From: Hyphomicrobiales bacterium
GTDB lineage: Bacteria; Pseudomonadota; Alphaproteobacteria; Rhizobiales; Xanthobacteraceae
DNA length: 64,000 nt
Direction: 5' to 3'
NCBI GenBank assembly: GCA_017305715.1
Contig: JAFKKG010000037.1
Location: forward strand, 26,522-90,521
This document shows positions 53,320 to 62,089 of this stretch, one piece after another; position 1 is the first letter of the stretch; the number at the start of each line of letters is the position of its first letter. Position numbers and translations under genes: made by a program. The notes below the pieces were generated by a model. That model saw only the letters and a program-made list of their open reading frames with translations. It did not search any database and was not told where the DNA came from.

Positions 53320-54747
53320 ATGGCCGAGGATATCGACGTTGCCACCGCCGGCGCGCGACCTGCCGCTGGCTCCGCGCTCGACCAGATGCGGGATGAAGAC
53401 GGACAAATCCGACACGAATTTGTCGAGGAGATCACGCGCGCCATCCAGGCCGCCGATGCGCCGCGGCTGCGCGAGGTCGTGGCCGAACTGCACGAGGCCG
53501 ATCTCGGCGATTTGATCGGCGCGCTCGAACCCGACGACCGCGTCCAGCTGGTCGAGCTGACCGGCACCGATTTCGACTTCTCGGCGCTCAACGAGGTCGA
53601 CGATACCGTCCGCGAGGAAATCCTCGAAGAGCTCGAACCGGAGACGGTCGCCGAAGGCGTCCGCGAACTGGAATCGGACGACGCCGTCGAGTTGCTCGAA
53701 GGCCTCGACGAGGAGGATCAGGAAGAGATCCTCGAAAAGCTGCCGCCGTCCGAGCGCGACGCGCTGGAGCGCAGCCTGCTGTATCCGGAAAACTCCGCCG
53801 GACGACGGATGCAGTCCGAATTCATCGCGGTGCCGCCGGACTGGACCGTCGGCCAGGCGATCGACTACATGCGCGACACGCCGGACCTGCCGGAGCGGTT
53901 TTATGAAATCTATGCGGTCGATGCCGACCAGCACTGGCAGGGCGCGGTGTCGCTCGACACGCTGCTGCGGGCCCGGCGGCCGGTGCCGCTCGCCGACCTG
54001 ATCGAGGAAGACCGCCGCCGCGTTTCCGTGCTCGACGACCAGGAAGAGGTCGCGCGGATGTTCGGCAAATACAATCTGGTCGCGGCCCCCGTGGTCGACA
54101 CCACCAACCGGCTGGTCGGCGTCATCACCATCGACGACGTCGTCGACGTCATCGAGGAAGAGGCCGACGAGGATCTGAAGGCACTGGGCGGCGTCACCAG
54201 CGACGAAGAATTGTCCGACACGGTCTGGACCATCGCGCGCGCCCGCTTCAACTGGCTCCTGGTCAATCTGGCGACCGCGTTTCTGGCATCTTCCGTGCTC
54301 GGCCTGTTCGAGGGCCAGCTCGAAAAGATGGTGGCGCTCGCGGTGCTGGCGCCGATCGTGGCGAGCCAGGGCGGCAATGCCGCGACCCAGACCATGACGG
54401 TGGCGGTGCGGGCGCTGGCGACCCGCGAACTCCATTCCAACAACGCGCTCCGCGTCGTCCTGCGCGAGGCGATGGTCGGCCTCGTCAACGGGCTCGCCTT
54501 TGCCGTGATCACCGGGGTCGCCGCGGTGGCCTGGTTCAAGATCCCCGGCCTCGGCATCGTGATCGGCCTTGCGATCGTCTGCAATTTGATCGCCGGTGCG
54601 CTCGGCGGCATCCTGATCCCGATGGCGCTGGAGCGGGTGCGCGCCGACCCCGCGGTGGCGTCCGGCACCTTCGTCACCACGATCACCGACGTGGTCGGCT
54701 TCTTCTCGTTCCTCGGTATCGCCACGCTGTGGTTCGGGCTGAAATGA
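53320..54747 (+). CDS. mgtE: Magnesium transporter MgtE
   Basis: 475 aa from the ATG at 53320 with GAGG seven bases upstream; the frame could begin at 53260. Cytosolic N-domain with MgtE repeats (EELEPETVAEGVRELESDDAVELLEGLDEEDQEEILEKLPP region), two CBS domains (RRMQSEFIAVPPDWTVGQAIDYM and DDVVDVIEEEADED), then five membrane helices with ARFNWLLVNLATAFLASSVLG, ASQGGNAATQTMTV (pore) and ITDVVGFFSFLGIATL. Mg2+-gated channel of the inner membrane. Divergent from the deacetylase at 52375. Confidence 0.93.
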   Translation: MAEDIDVATAGARPAAGSALDQMRDEDGQIRHEFVEEITRAIQAADAPRLREVVAELHEADLGDLIGALEPDDRVQLVELTGTDFDFSALNEVDDTVREEILEELEPETVAEGVRELESDDAVELLEGLDEEDQEEILEKLPPSERDALERSLLYPENSAGRRMQSEFIAVPPDWTVGQAIDYMRDTPDLPERFYEIYAVDADQHWQGAVSLDTLLRARRPVPLADLIEEDRRRVSVLDDQEEVARMFGKYNLVAAPVVDTTNRLVGVITIDDVVDVIEEEADEDLKALGGVTSDEELSDTVWTIARARFNWLLVNLATAFLASSVLGLFEGQLEKMVALAVLAPIVASQGGNAATQTMTVAVRALATRELHSNNALRVVLREAMVGLVNGLAFAVITGVAAVAWFKIPGLGIVIGLAIVCNLIAGALGGILIPMALERVRADPAVASGTFVTTITDVVGFFSFLGIATLWFGLK

Positions 54748-54824
54748 GCAGGCGGCAGCCGTCCCGGTATCGTTAATCGGGCCTTAACGCGCTTGGCCGA
54801 TGATTCCCGCATCGGGAATCGAAC

Positions 54825-55142
54825 ATGCGGCGCTTGCGGCTGAAGGCAGACGGACGGATCGTGGAGCTGCGGGACGGGCAGGAGTTTCCGCTCGCGCCCG
54901 TGGATGCCGTCCCGCCGATCTCCGGCCCGGCTCCGCTTCCGGCGGTGCGTGACCTGCGCCGCCGTTCACGGCTGACCCAGCTCGAATTCGCCGCACGGCT
55001 CGGCGTGCCTGTCGAGACCATCCGCAATTGGGAACAGGGCAAGCGGGCGCCGCGCGGACCGGCGCGGGCGCTGCTTGCCGTCATCGCCCATTCGCCGGAA
55101 ACCGTTTTCGCGGCGCTGGCCACGGAATCGGCGCCTGTGTGA
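54825..55142 (+). CDS. XRE-family helix-turn-helix regulator
   Basis: 105 aa. The C-terminal half is a Cro/CI HTH: LRRRSRLTQLEFAARLGVPVETIRNWEQGKRAPRGPARALL (about 44-84). The first 40 residues are variable (LKADGRIVELRDGQEFPLA), like antitoxin/NadS-type proteins. No toxin gene is adjacent, so it is not clearly a toxin-antitoxin pair. It lies 36 bp before the aldo/keto reductase gene, on the same strand. Confidence 0.82.
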   Translation: MRRLRLKADGRIVELRDGQEFPLAPVDAVPPISGPAPLPAVRDLRRRSRLTQLEFAARLGVPVETIRNWEQGKRAPRGPARALLAVIAHSPETVFAALATESAPV

Positions 55143-55178
55143 GTTGGCACCAAGCTGCCGGCGGCCCATAATGGGCAC

Positions 55179-55997
55179 ATGAATTTCATCGAAGCCAATG
55201 GCGCGAAAATTCCGGCGATCGGGCTCGGCACCTGGGAATTGCGCGGCAGGACCTGTGCGCGATTGGTCGAACAGGCGCTGCGGCTCGGCTACCGCCATAT
55301 CGACACCGCGCAGGTCTACGAGAACGAGCGCGAAGTCGGCGAGGGGCTGCGCGGTTCCGGCGTCAGGCGCGACGAAATCTTCGTCACCACCAAAGTCTGG
55401 ACCAGCCATTTCGCGCCCCACGATCTCGAGCGATCGGCCAAGGAAAGTCTTGTCAGGCTGCGCCTGGCCGAGGTCGATCTGCTGCTGCTGCACTGGCCCA
55501 ATCCGCAGGTGCCGTTGTCGGAGACGCTGGGCGCGCTGGCGCGCGTCAGGCAGCTCGGGCTCGCCCGGCATATCGGTGTCTCCAATTTCACCGTGGCGCT
55601 GATCGAGGAGGCGGTCGCGGCGTGTCCGGAGCCGCTGGTCTGCGATCAGGTCGAGTACCACCCTTACCTGGACCAGACCAAGGTGAGGGAAGCCTGCGCG
55701 CGCCATGGCATGGCTGTCGTGGCCTACAGCCCAGTCGCCAAGGGCCGCATCAAGAGCGACCAGGCCTTGCTGCGGATCGGCGACCGCTACCGCAAGACCG
55801 CGGCGCAAATCTGCCTGCGCTGGCTGGTGCAGCAGAACGTGGCGGCGATCCCGCGCACCTCGAAGCTGGAGCGGTTGTCGGAGAATATCGAGATCTTCGA
55901 TTTCGAACTCTCGGATGAAGACATGCGCGAGATTTCCGAGATGGGCAGCGCCAATCGCCGGCTCACCGATTTCGCCTTCGCGCCGAAATGGGATTGA
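55179..55997 (+). CDS. Aldo/keto reductase
   Basis: 272 aa. NADPH-dependent reduction of aldehydes or ketones. The catalytic tetrad is intact: D42 (HIDTAQVYENE), Y47, K72 (TTKVWTSH) and H105 (LLLLHWPNP). Further family marks are GVSNFTVALIEEA, DQVEYHPYLDQ and the cofactor loop IPRTSKLERLSENI. The (DkgB-like) short AKR family fits. The ATG at 55179 gives the usual MNFIEANGAKIPAIGLGTW. Confidence 0.9.
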   Translation: MNFIEANGAKIPAIGLGTWELRGRTCARLVEQALRLGYRHIDTAQVYENEREVGEGLRGSGVRRDEIFVTTKVWTSHFAPHDLERSAKESLVRLRLAEVDLLLLHWPNPQVPLSETLGALARVRQLGLARHIGVSNFTVALIEEAVAACPEPLVCDQVEYHPYLDQTKVREACARHGMAVVAYSPVAKGRIKSDQALLRIGDRYRKTAAQICLRWLVQQNVAAIPRTSKLERLSENIEIFDFELSDEDMREISEMGSANRRLTDFAFAPKWD

Positions 55998-56055
55998 GCA
56001 AGCGCCGCGCCGGGCGCTATGCTTGTCGGCAAGGGGCATCGATTGTATCGGTACG

Positions 56056-56901
56056 ATGAACCTGCGGCGGATCATACCATCGGATATGACGGCATCGGCG
56101 GTCGCGCATTTGTCGCTGCTGGCGCTGTTGTTCCTGTTCTCCGATGTTCATCCGTTCGGCGCGGGCCCGGCCGAGTCGATCGCGGTCGAGATCGTCGCGC
56201 CGCAGGACGTTCCTGAGCAGCATGATGTTGCTGAAAAGGCCGGGATAGAGAAAATACCCGAACCGGTTCCACCCCCGGCGCCGCCGCCGGATCTGACGGC
56301 GCCCGGCAAGCCCGCGCCATCGCCGGCACCGCCGCCCGCAGCCCACCAACCGCCGCCGAAGCCCGCGCAAAAGCAGGCAGCCGCGCAGCGCCCGGCGCCT
56401 CCGCCGGCCGCGCCACCGCAACCTCCCGTGGCCACCGCGCCGGTCTGGCGGCAACCCGAGCCGGACCTGACGCTCAAATATAACGTTCTGCTCGGCCTGC
56501 CGCCGGACATGGCCCCGAGCCCGCTGGCATCAGCGCCGTCGTCCGGCCCGAAGGCTGGCGATGCCTTCGACGCGCCGGCAACCCAGAACGCCGATGTGGC
56601 CTCCAGCGTGGTCGCGGCATTCCGCCGGCACTTGCGGACCTGCTCGAAACTGGCCGCCGGGTTGAAAGGTAGCGACGACGTCAAGGTCAAGCTGCGCGTG
56701 TTCATGGGCCAGGACGGCAGGCTCGCCGCCGAGCCGGTACTGATCGAGGCCAGCGCTTCCATGAAGGGCCCACTCCTGATGCAGAGCGCGATCAAGGCGC
56801 TCGAGGCCTGCCAGCCCTACGCGATGTTGCCGGCCGACCGTTACGGCGAGTGGAAGGTGCTCGACCTCAGTTTCACACCGCAGGAATTTTCGGGGTCATA
56901 A
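56056..56901 (+). CDS. TonB/TolA-like membrane-anchored proline-rich protein
   Basis: 281 aa from the ATG at 56056; the frame runs farther upstream through the end of the AKR gene in another frame. Short N-terminal membrane helix (AVAHLSLLALLFLFSDVHPF), a Pro/Ala-rich stalk (KIPEPVPPPAPPPDLTAPGKPAPSPAPPPAAHQPPPKPAQ region), then a folded C-terminal domain with a cysteine (HLRTCSKLAAGLKG, and KALEACQPYAML). Like TolA/TonB energy transducers without ExbBD nearby. A cell-envelope spacer role is likely. Confidence 0.75.
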   Translation: MNLRRIIPSDMTASAVAHLSLLALLFLFSDVHPFGAGPAESIAVEIVAPQDVPEQHDVAEKAGIEKIPEPVPPPAPPPDLTAPGKPAPSPAPPPAAHQPPPKPAQKQAAAQRPAPPPAAPPQPPVATAPVWRQPEPDLTLKYNVLLGLPPDMAPSPLASAPSSGPKAGDAFDAPATQNADVASSVVAAFRRHLRTCSKLAAGLKGSDDVKVKLRVFMGQDGRLAAEPVLIEASASMKGPLLMQSAIKALEACQPYAMLPADRYGEWKVLDLSFTPQEFSGS

Positions 56902-56905
56902 AATT

Positions 56906-56959
56906 TGTAGGATGGGTCGCCGAAGGTCAACCTGGCGAAGGCGGAAGCGAAACCCATCG
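56906..56959. repeat. GTAGGATGGGT...AACCCATC interspersed repeat
   Basis: TTGTAGGATGGGT and AAACCCATCGA form the arms around a short GC-rich core with CGAAGG...GCGAAGGCGGAAGCG. This is a widely recurring intergenic motif of proteobacteria (recalled from memory), immediately after the TonB/TolA-like gene. Confidence 0.5.
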
Positions 56960-57038
56960 AGGCAATCGCGATGCGGATTAGAGTGACCGTGCACTAAACC
57001 GCTAGCTGCAGGGCTATTCAGTGCACTGTCACCGTAAT

Positions 57039-57218
57039 TTAGGTGTCGTGGATGTCGAGCGTGACGGACGACGGCGGCTTCGCATAGGACGCCATCCATC
57101 GGTCGACGAGCGCATAGGTGAGGCGGATCACGTCGCGAAGACGTGGCGTATTTTCGAACCGCAACAGCGTCGACTGCGAACAAAGGTCGTGTCCCGTGTC
57201 GGGCAGGCGTCCGCAGGC
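57039..57218 (-). pseudogene. IS1380-family transposase fragment
   Basis: On the minus strand the frame reads ACGRLPDTGHDLCSQSTLLRFENTPRLRDVIRLTYALVDRWMASYAKPPSSVTLDIHDT and stops (region 57218-57039). This is the IS1380 transposase N-terminal block. In intact copies the last part reads LDIDDT, so the first catalytic aspartate is here His. It ends in a stop right after the altered motif. It is joined upstream to a fragment of another gene (57222-57260). Confidence 0.85.
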
Positions 57219-57221
57219 CGG

Positions 57222-57260
57222 CCGTGATCGTTCCTTCTGATTTGAACTTGTGGGAGATCG
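57222..57260 (-). pseudogene. Fragment of the secreted-protein gene found intact at 62840-63490
   Basis: 39 nt at 57222-57260 match 63022-63060 with two mismatches and read ISHKFKSEGTIT in the same frame. A chimeric junction with the IS1380 fragment follows directly. No other part of the gene is left. Confidence 0.8.
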
Positions 57261-57319
57261 GGCCGTTCATAGCGCAATGAGATTGGGTTGAATTGTCATC
57301 GCGCTTTAGCTCCTTGTTT

Positions 57320-57367
57320 GAGCATGATCTTTTCGGAAAACCGCTTCACACCTTTCCGGATCATGCC
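57320..57367. repeat. Rhizobiales-type ATGATC palindromic repeat, copy 2
   Basis: GAGCATGATCTTTTCGGAAAACCGCTTCACACCTTTCCGGATCATGCC-type palindrome (quoted by ends GAGCATGATC and GGATCATGCC), related to the repeat at 26020-26094. Confidence 0.75.
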
Positions 57368-57496
57368 CTCGTGGCCAAGTTTGAAATTGGCAGTGGCCTG
57401 ATTTGGGTGTGTGATCCGCGTCACGGCAAGCCCCGTCACTGCGCGGCATAGTCCTCCCACGCAACGGCGCACAGCGCCAACAGCAGGAGCGGGACC

Positions 57497-57694
57497 ATGA
57501 TCAAACAGAGCACCGATGCTGCTATTTCGGATGGCGACCTCGATCAGGTTGCTGGCGGCTTTTTCGCCGCCTTGTTCGCAAATATTCGTTCGAAGGCAAG
57601 CTCGACAGGAACGACGGGTGGATCGAGTGGTGGTGGTATGAACGACCCGGCCCAACAGTTTCAACAGATTCTGCAGCAATTGACCCAAGGGTAG
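57497..57694 (+). CDS. 65-aa peptide with double-glycine (bacteriocin/RiPP-type) leader
   Basis: ATG at 57497 with AGGAG nine bases upstream. The leader (1-21) ends in SDGDLDQVAGG, the LxxVxGG cleavage-type signature of double-glycine leaders (Nif11/NHLP-like and class II bacteriocins). The core after GG is FFAALFANIRSKASS followed by a Gly/Ser linker (GTTGGSSGGG) and a polar helix (NDPAQQFQQILQQLTQG). There are no cysteines. No maturation enzyme, C39 peptidase or transporter is in the window, so it is an orphan. It could be an exported microcin-like peptide; activity is inferred only. Confidence 0.65.
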   Translation: MIKQSTDAAISDGDLDQVAGGFFAALFANIRSKASSTGTTGGSSGGGMNDPAQQFQQILQQLTQG

Positions 57695-57787
57695 GGGCGC
57701 AGCATCGCGCTCGCCGCTTGCAGGTGCGCCCCCAATTGGGGCTTCACGAAACAGCATTAGGCCGCCTCACAGTTGGCGGTCCCTTTC

Positions 57788-57901
57788 TTATGGCGGTGGC
57801 ATCCACAAGAACGCCATTCCAATCACCGCCAGAAAAACGACCATCACAACGGCCGCGATTGCTCCGGCCGATATTTTAGCCTTCTCGTTCTTGACGGGCA
57901 T
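57788..57901 (-). CDS. 37-aa single-span membrane peptide
   Basis: ATG at 57901 with GAGGT eight bases upstream. Basic start (MPVKNEKAK) then a membrane helix (ISAGAIAAVVMVVFLAVIGMAFLW) and a Pro tail ending in MPPP. Convergent with the double-glycine peptide gene, 93 bp apart. Good RBS, hydrophobic pattern and stop support a real tiny gene. It may act as an immunity-like or regulatory peptide, but that is speculative. Confidence 0.6.
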   Translation of the reverse strand: MPVKNEKAKISAGAIAAVVMVVFLAVIGMAFLWMPPP

Positions 57902-58282
57902 TCAAAGCTACCTCTGCCCTCTCGATCAACTCGCCCGAATTTGGACGCGGATCGACCCATTCAACGCTACAACATCTCGTGCATTTCAGGTGACCGCAGA
58001 TATCGTACCAATCCCGGTCCGGTAGATCGTCTAGCCATCCGCGCGTTACGCCAGCAACGGGAGACGCGGTCGCCAACGCCGTCCATCGCTGTTGGAATCA
58101 TGCTTTGCCGGACAGCCCGCGCAAATGGAAGCGTCCCAAGAAAATCCGCCGGGGACAATGAGAATGCTCGGGCCGCGGCAGAAAACCAGGGCGCGTACTC
58201 GTTAATTTCGACCTGCCTGCTCGCTCCAAAGCGGCCGAGATCATGAGGTGGCGTACTATGTCGCGCTTGGCGTGGGCAGACA
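57902..58282. other. Gap with a possible zinc-ribbon frame
   Basis: A minus-strand frame from about 58076 to 57876 reads WLDDLPDRDWYDICGHLKCTRCCSVEWVDPRPN, a CxxC-like pattern seen in short rhizobial proteins. Its start is unclear (TTG) and it overlaps the tiny membrane gene by 26 bp, so I do not call a gene with confidence. Nothing else is convincing. Confidence 0.35.
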
Positions 58283-59830
58283 TTAAGTGCAAGTAGCGAG
58301 TTCGCTCCACGCCTGTGCCATTGGATCGAAAACGGCAGGATTTTTCCGTACGGTGACCGACCATACTGGCATCGTGAACGTCGGGTCTAGGTTCAAGACA
58401 CGTTCTGCGGCCGATTTTGCCTCTTCGATTCGACCGAGCCGGGCTAGTGCGATCGTTTGAAGAACGTGAGGCACGCTAAATGAAGGATTGGCTTCGACGG
58501 CGCGAGCTGCTGCCTTCAGAGCCTCACCAAACCGATTGGCATAAAGCTCACTCACCGCAATCGCCATATGAGCAATCAGGGTATCGAAAGGACTTACCTC
58601 GAGGGCGTGCTGCGCCAGTTCGAGCGCACTTTGGCGGTCGCCCATGAACGCATGCGCGAATGCACTGTTCCCCAAGGCAACGATATTTGAAGGACTGATC
58701 GACAGGGCCCGGCGAAACACCTCGAACGCGTCACTGAAGTCAGGGTCAGCGAACCAGATCACCAGACCGGCAGCACCGAGCGCGGTCGCGTCATCACTTC
58801 TCGTCGCAGCGCGAGCATAGCGGACGGCGGTGGCGCGATCGGCCTCGCTCAGTCCACCGCGGCTGAATCTGATCTGAAAACACCTTGCCAGCTGTGCCTG
58901 AGCAGCCGAATAATCGGGCTCCAGTTCCAACGCCTTCTGCAAAAGCGGAATGGCTTCACCAGCGCCCGTCGGCATGGTCGTGCGCATCGATGAGATCGCC
59001 CGCAAGACAAGATCATAGGCATCGAGACTGTTGGGACGCGCTCGTCGGACGCGGCTGATTTCGACCTTGCGCAGATTCGGTTCGAGTGCCCCGATCAGGC
59101 TCATCGCAATGGCGTCCTGAACTTCGAAAATATCGTCAAACCGGCGATCGTACCGCTCGGCCCACAATGCAGCACCCGTGTCGGACTCAACCAGCCTCGC
59201 CGTGATCCTTATGCGATTGTCGGCCTTGCGCACGCTCCCCTGCACGAGATAGCGGCACCCCAGCTTCCGTCCAATACTTGCGAGGTCGTCGGAGCCGGCT
59301 TCGAACAGCAAGCTCGACGTGCTGCCGACCACCGAAAGGCCAGTGATACGGGACAATCCGGTGATGATGTCCTCCACGATACCGTCGGCGAAATAATCCT
59401 GGCTGGAATCGCCACTGAGATTCGCGAACCGCAGCACGGCGACCGTGGTCCCGCGCGCCGGGATATCTCCATGGCCCGAATAGGCCAGCATGTCGGGACC
59501 ATTCTCTACGCCCATTAGGCGATAGCCTCGTCCCGGAACGGTTAGGACGTAGCTCTGACCCTCACTTTCGATCTCGAGTGCCTTGCGCAAGGTGGACACG
59601 TGCACCTGGATCGCGTTCTCCTCCACCACGCGACCCGCCCAGATTTTTTCCATCAGGCGATCCTTGCTCACGACCTCGCCCGGGACAAAAGACAATTCGC
59701 AGAGGATGTCGAGCGCGCGGCTTGAGAGCTTGACGGGCTTTCCCGAAAAGGTCAGCCGCCGCTCGACAAGATCCAGCACAAACTTTCCAAATCGAACAGT
59801 GTCTCGACCCGGTTTCGGATTGACCGCCAT
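58283..59830 (-). CDS. Regulator with OmpR-type winged helix, TolB/FlgO-like and TPR domains
   Basis: 515 aa. N-terminal OmpR/CadC winged helix (FGKFVLDLVERRLTFSGKPVKLSSRALDILCELSF and VHVSTLRKALEIE), then a TolB-N/FlgO-like domain (VAVLRFANLSGDSSQDYFADGIVEDIITGLSR), then several TPRs to the C-terminus (LELEPDYSAAQAQLARCFQ, EVSPFDTLIAHMAIAVSELYANRFGEALKAA). No receiver, kinase or membrane helix, so activity must be set by a ligand or partner bound to the TPRs. Divergent, 113 bp, from the Bug-receptor/methyltransferase pair, which it probably controls. Confidence 0.9.
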   Translation of the reverse strand: MAVNPKPGRDTVRFGKFVLDLVERRLTFSGKPVKLSSRALDILCELSFVPGEVVSKDRLMEKIWAGRVVEENAIQVHVSTLRKALEIESEGQSYVLTVPGRGYRLMGVENGPDMLAYSGHGDIPARGTTVAVLRFANLSGDSSQDYFADGIVEDIITGLSRITGLSVVGSTSSLLFEAGSDDLASIGRKLGCRYLVQGSVRKADNRIRITARLVESDTGAALWAERYDRRFDDIFEVQDAIAMSLIGALEPNLRKVEISRVRRARPNSLDAYDLVLRAISSMRTTMPTGAGEAIPLLQKALELEPDYSAAQAQLARCFQIRFSRGGLSEADRATAVRYARAATRSDDATALGAAGLVIWFADPDFSDAFEVFRRALSISPSNIVALGNSAFAHAFMGDRQSALELAQHALEVSPFDTLIAHMAIAVSELYANRFGEALKAAARAVEANPSFSVPHVLQTIALARLGRIEEAKSAAERVLNLDPTFTMPVWSVTVRKNPAVFDPMAQAWSELATCT

Positions 59831-59943
59831 GCCTGTTCAGAACTCTTCAGACCCTGAAACAAGGACCTTAAGGGTATCGCTCCGTAGTGTCCATCGAGCC
59901 CGACAAACCGCCGTTCCGGCGATCGGGACGAGGAGGTTCCGTC

Positions 59944-60903
59944 ATGCGCACCACGCATTTGGCTTTGGGACTGCTGACAACGATCGCTCTGTCGTTTACC
60001 GCGCTTCCGGGCAACGCCCAGTCGTGGCCAACCCAAGTCGTGAAGATCATCACGCCATTTCCGCCTGGCAGCGGTGGCGACATCACAGCGCGTCCTTTCG
60101 CCGAAAAGCTCGCGGAGCGGTGGGGGAAGCCTGTCATCGTCGAAAATCGTCCAGGCGCCGACGGCATCATCGCCGCGACCGCGGTGCTCAACTCGAACGA
60201 TGGTCATACTCTCCTCTATACGAACGGGGGACCACTCACGAGCAACCTGCTCGCGCACGCGGGCAGCCTTCCGTACAATCCCGATGATCTGCTGCCGGTT
60301 GCGGCTGCCGCTGAAGTCTACGTAGCGATAGGGGTGCCTGCTTCCCTGGCGACGAGTTCGCTGTCCGAATTTGTGGCGCAGGCACGCCTCAAGCGGGGGC
60401 AGTTCAATTGGAGCGGAACTCCCGGCAGTCTGGACTATCTGGTGCCGGGGTTTTTGAAGCGCGCCGGCATCGATCTCCCGCGTGTCCCATACCGGGAGGT
60501 GACCATGGCGCTGCAGGACCTCTCCCAAGATCGACTCCAATTCTATGCTGCTGCCCTCGCGACCCAGTTGCCGATGGCGCAAACCGGCAAGATCAAGATT
60601 ATCGCGATCACGAATAGTCAACGATCCCCCTTCTTGCCGGACGTTCCCACGGCGCGCGAGTCGGGTTTTCCGGAGCTTGAGTACGAAGCGTTCCTTGGCT
60701 TTTTCGCGCCCCGCGGGATGCCGGCTGAGCTGCGTGAACGCATCGGTGCCGACCTGCACGCGATCGGCGCAGGCGCGGACTTGGCGGGACGCTTCAATGC
60801 GATCGGCATGCGGGTACGAGTCACCTCTCCGGCAGAACTGCAAAAGATCGTCATGGACGAGCGCGCCGCGCTCGCCCGTTACACCCAGGCGCCGCCGCGA
60901 TAG
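59944..60903 (+). CDS. Bug-family (TctC-type) periplasmic solute receptor
   Basis: 319 aa from the ATG at 59944; an upstream frame to 59887 lacks a signal. GGAGG upstream. Signal peptide (LALGLLTTIALSFTALPGNA). The mature protein opens QSWPTQVVKIITPFPPGSGGDITARPFAEKLAERWGKPVIVENRPGADG (region 18-66), the Bug signature, with LLYTNGGPLTSN. Orphan, without TctAB. Paired with an O-methyltransferase gene 36 bp downstream, an uncommon combination. Confidence 0.9.
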   Translation: MRTTHLALGLLTTIALSFTALPGNAQSWPTQVVKIITPFPPGSGGDITARPFAEKLAERWGKPVIVENRPGADGIIAATAVLNSNDGHTLLYTNGGPLTSNLLAHAGSLPYNPDDLLPVAAAAEVYVAIGVPASLATSSLSEFVAQARLKRGQFNWSGTPGSLDYLVPGFLKRAGIDLPRVPYREVTMALQDLSQDRLQFYAAALATQLPMAQTGKIKIIAITNSQRSPFLPDVPTARESGFPELEYEAFLGFFAPRGMPAELRERIGADLHAIGAGADLAGRFNAIGMRVRVTSPAELQKIVMDERAALARYTQAPPR

Positions 60904-60939
60904 CGACGCGCAAAGCACCGAGACAGGAGAAATGTCCCC

Positions 60940-61953
60940 ATGACCCGCGAACATCCGCGGACCGATCGGCTTTTCGAGATCGGCAGCGCCTATCGACAGG
61001 CGAAAGTTCTATTGAGCGCGGTCGAACTCGGAGTTTTTTCTGAGCTCGCAGCCGGCCCGCTCGATGCTGGGGATCTCGCGAGCCGCATTCGGGTCCACGG
61101 TCGCTCAGCTCGCGACTTCTTCGATGCACTCGTCGCGACTGGTCTTCTAACGCGAGATGACGAAGGGCGATATGGCAACACCGTGGAGAGCGATTTTTAT
61201 CTAGACCGAGCAAAACCGACTTATCTCGGCGCCAGCTTCGATCAGTACAACCGCCGCGAATACCTCCTATGGGGGTCGCTGACGCAGTCGCTGCAGACCG
61301 GCAACCCGGCGGCCGAAACGCATGGCCAGGATCACTTCGGGTCTTTGTACAACGACGCAGCGAGATTCCGGACCTTCGTCACCGCGATGACGTCTGGCAG
61401 CTTGCTCGCCGCTCAAGGTATCGCTCACCAGTTCCCCTGGGAGAATTATCAGACACTTTGCGACGTAGGCACCGCTCAAGGTTGCCTACCGGTCCAGGTT
61501 GCTTTGGCGCATCCTCACGTCCGCGCGATCGGATTCGATCTCCCGATGTTGTGCTCGGCATTCGAGGAGTACGCGCTCGAACGCAACGTGGCTGATAGAG
61601 TGAGTTTCGCGGGAGGCGATTTCTTCAAGGATCCGTTGCCTCGGGCCGATGTCATCGTCTTGGGTCGCGTCCTCCACAATTGGGACCTTGAAGCCAAGAA
61701 GATGTTGCTGGACAAGGCATATCGATCGATCCGGATAGGCGGGGCTGTCATCGTCTATGATATGCTTATCGATGACGACCGGCGCACAAGCACAACTGGC
61801 TTGCTCTCCTCTCTCAACATGCTCCTTTGGACGGCGGGTGGGTTTGGATATACGGCTACGGATTGCACCGGATGGATGCGTTCGGCCGGGTTCACAAAGA
61901 CGATGGTTCGCCACCTTCCAGGTGGCAACTCCATGATCATCGGCGAAAAATAG
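60940..61953 (+). CDS. SAM-dependent O-methyltransferase (plant-type dimerisation domain)
   Basis: 337 aa. N-terminal winged-helix dimerisation domain (KVLLSAVELGVFSELAAGPLDAGDLASRIRV). SAM-binding CDVGTAQGCLPVQVAL, IGFDLPMLCSAFEEYA and VSFAGGDFFKDPLPRADVIVLGRVLHNWDLE (catalytic His, Asp and Glu region), then IGGAVIVYDML. This is the hydroxyneurosporene/antibiotic O-methyltransferase type. Probably in one operon with the Bug receptor. The methyl acceptor is unknown; a phenolic or other hydroxylated imported acid is a guess. Confidence 0.9.
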   Translation: MTREHPRTDRLFEIGSAYRQAKVLLSAVELGVFSELAAGPLDAGDLASRIRVHGRSARDFFDALVATGLLTRDDEGRYGNTVESDFYLDRAKPTYLGASFDQYNRREYLLWGSLTQSLQTGNPAAETHGQDHFGSLYNDAARFRTFVTAMTSGSLLAAQGIAHQFPWENYQTLCDVGTAQGCLPVQVALAHPHVRAIGFDLPMLCSAFEEYALERNVADRVSFAGGDFFKDPLPRADVIVLGRVLHNWDLEAKKMLLDKAYRSIRIGGAVIVYDMLIDDDRRTSTTGLLSSLNMLLWTAGGFGYTATDCTGWMRSAGFTKTMVRHLPGGNSMIIGEK

Positions 61954-62089
61954 GCGGCGCCATATCTTCCGGTGCGGGCTCAGGATCATTTTGACCGATC
62001 CAGCCGGATAGTCCCTTGGTTGATGTCCGCTCCGTTCCAAAAGCAGCAGTGACGGAGGCAAATTGGGCGCATTGTGTTTGGTCGGATGC

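Noticed and set aside
54825-55142. Antitoxin of a toxin-antitoxin pair
   Set aside because: The HTH protein is antitoxin-like, but no small toxin gene (HigB/RelE) flanks it; the neighbour is an aldo/keto reductase.
57296-57757. 153-codon minus-strand frame opposite the double-glycine peptide
   Set aside because: Includes the palindromic repeat and a tail antisense to the peptide; no coding character.
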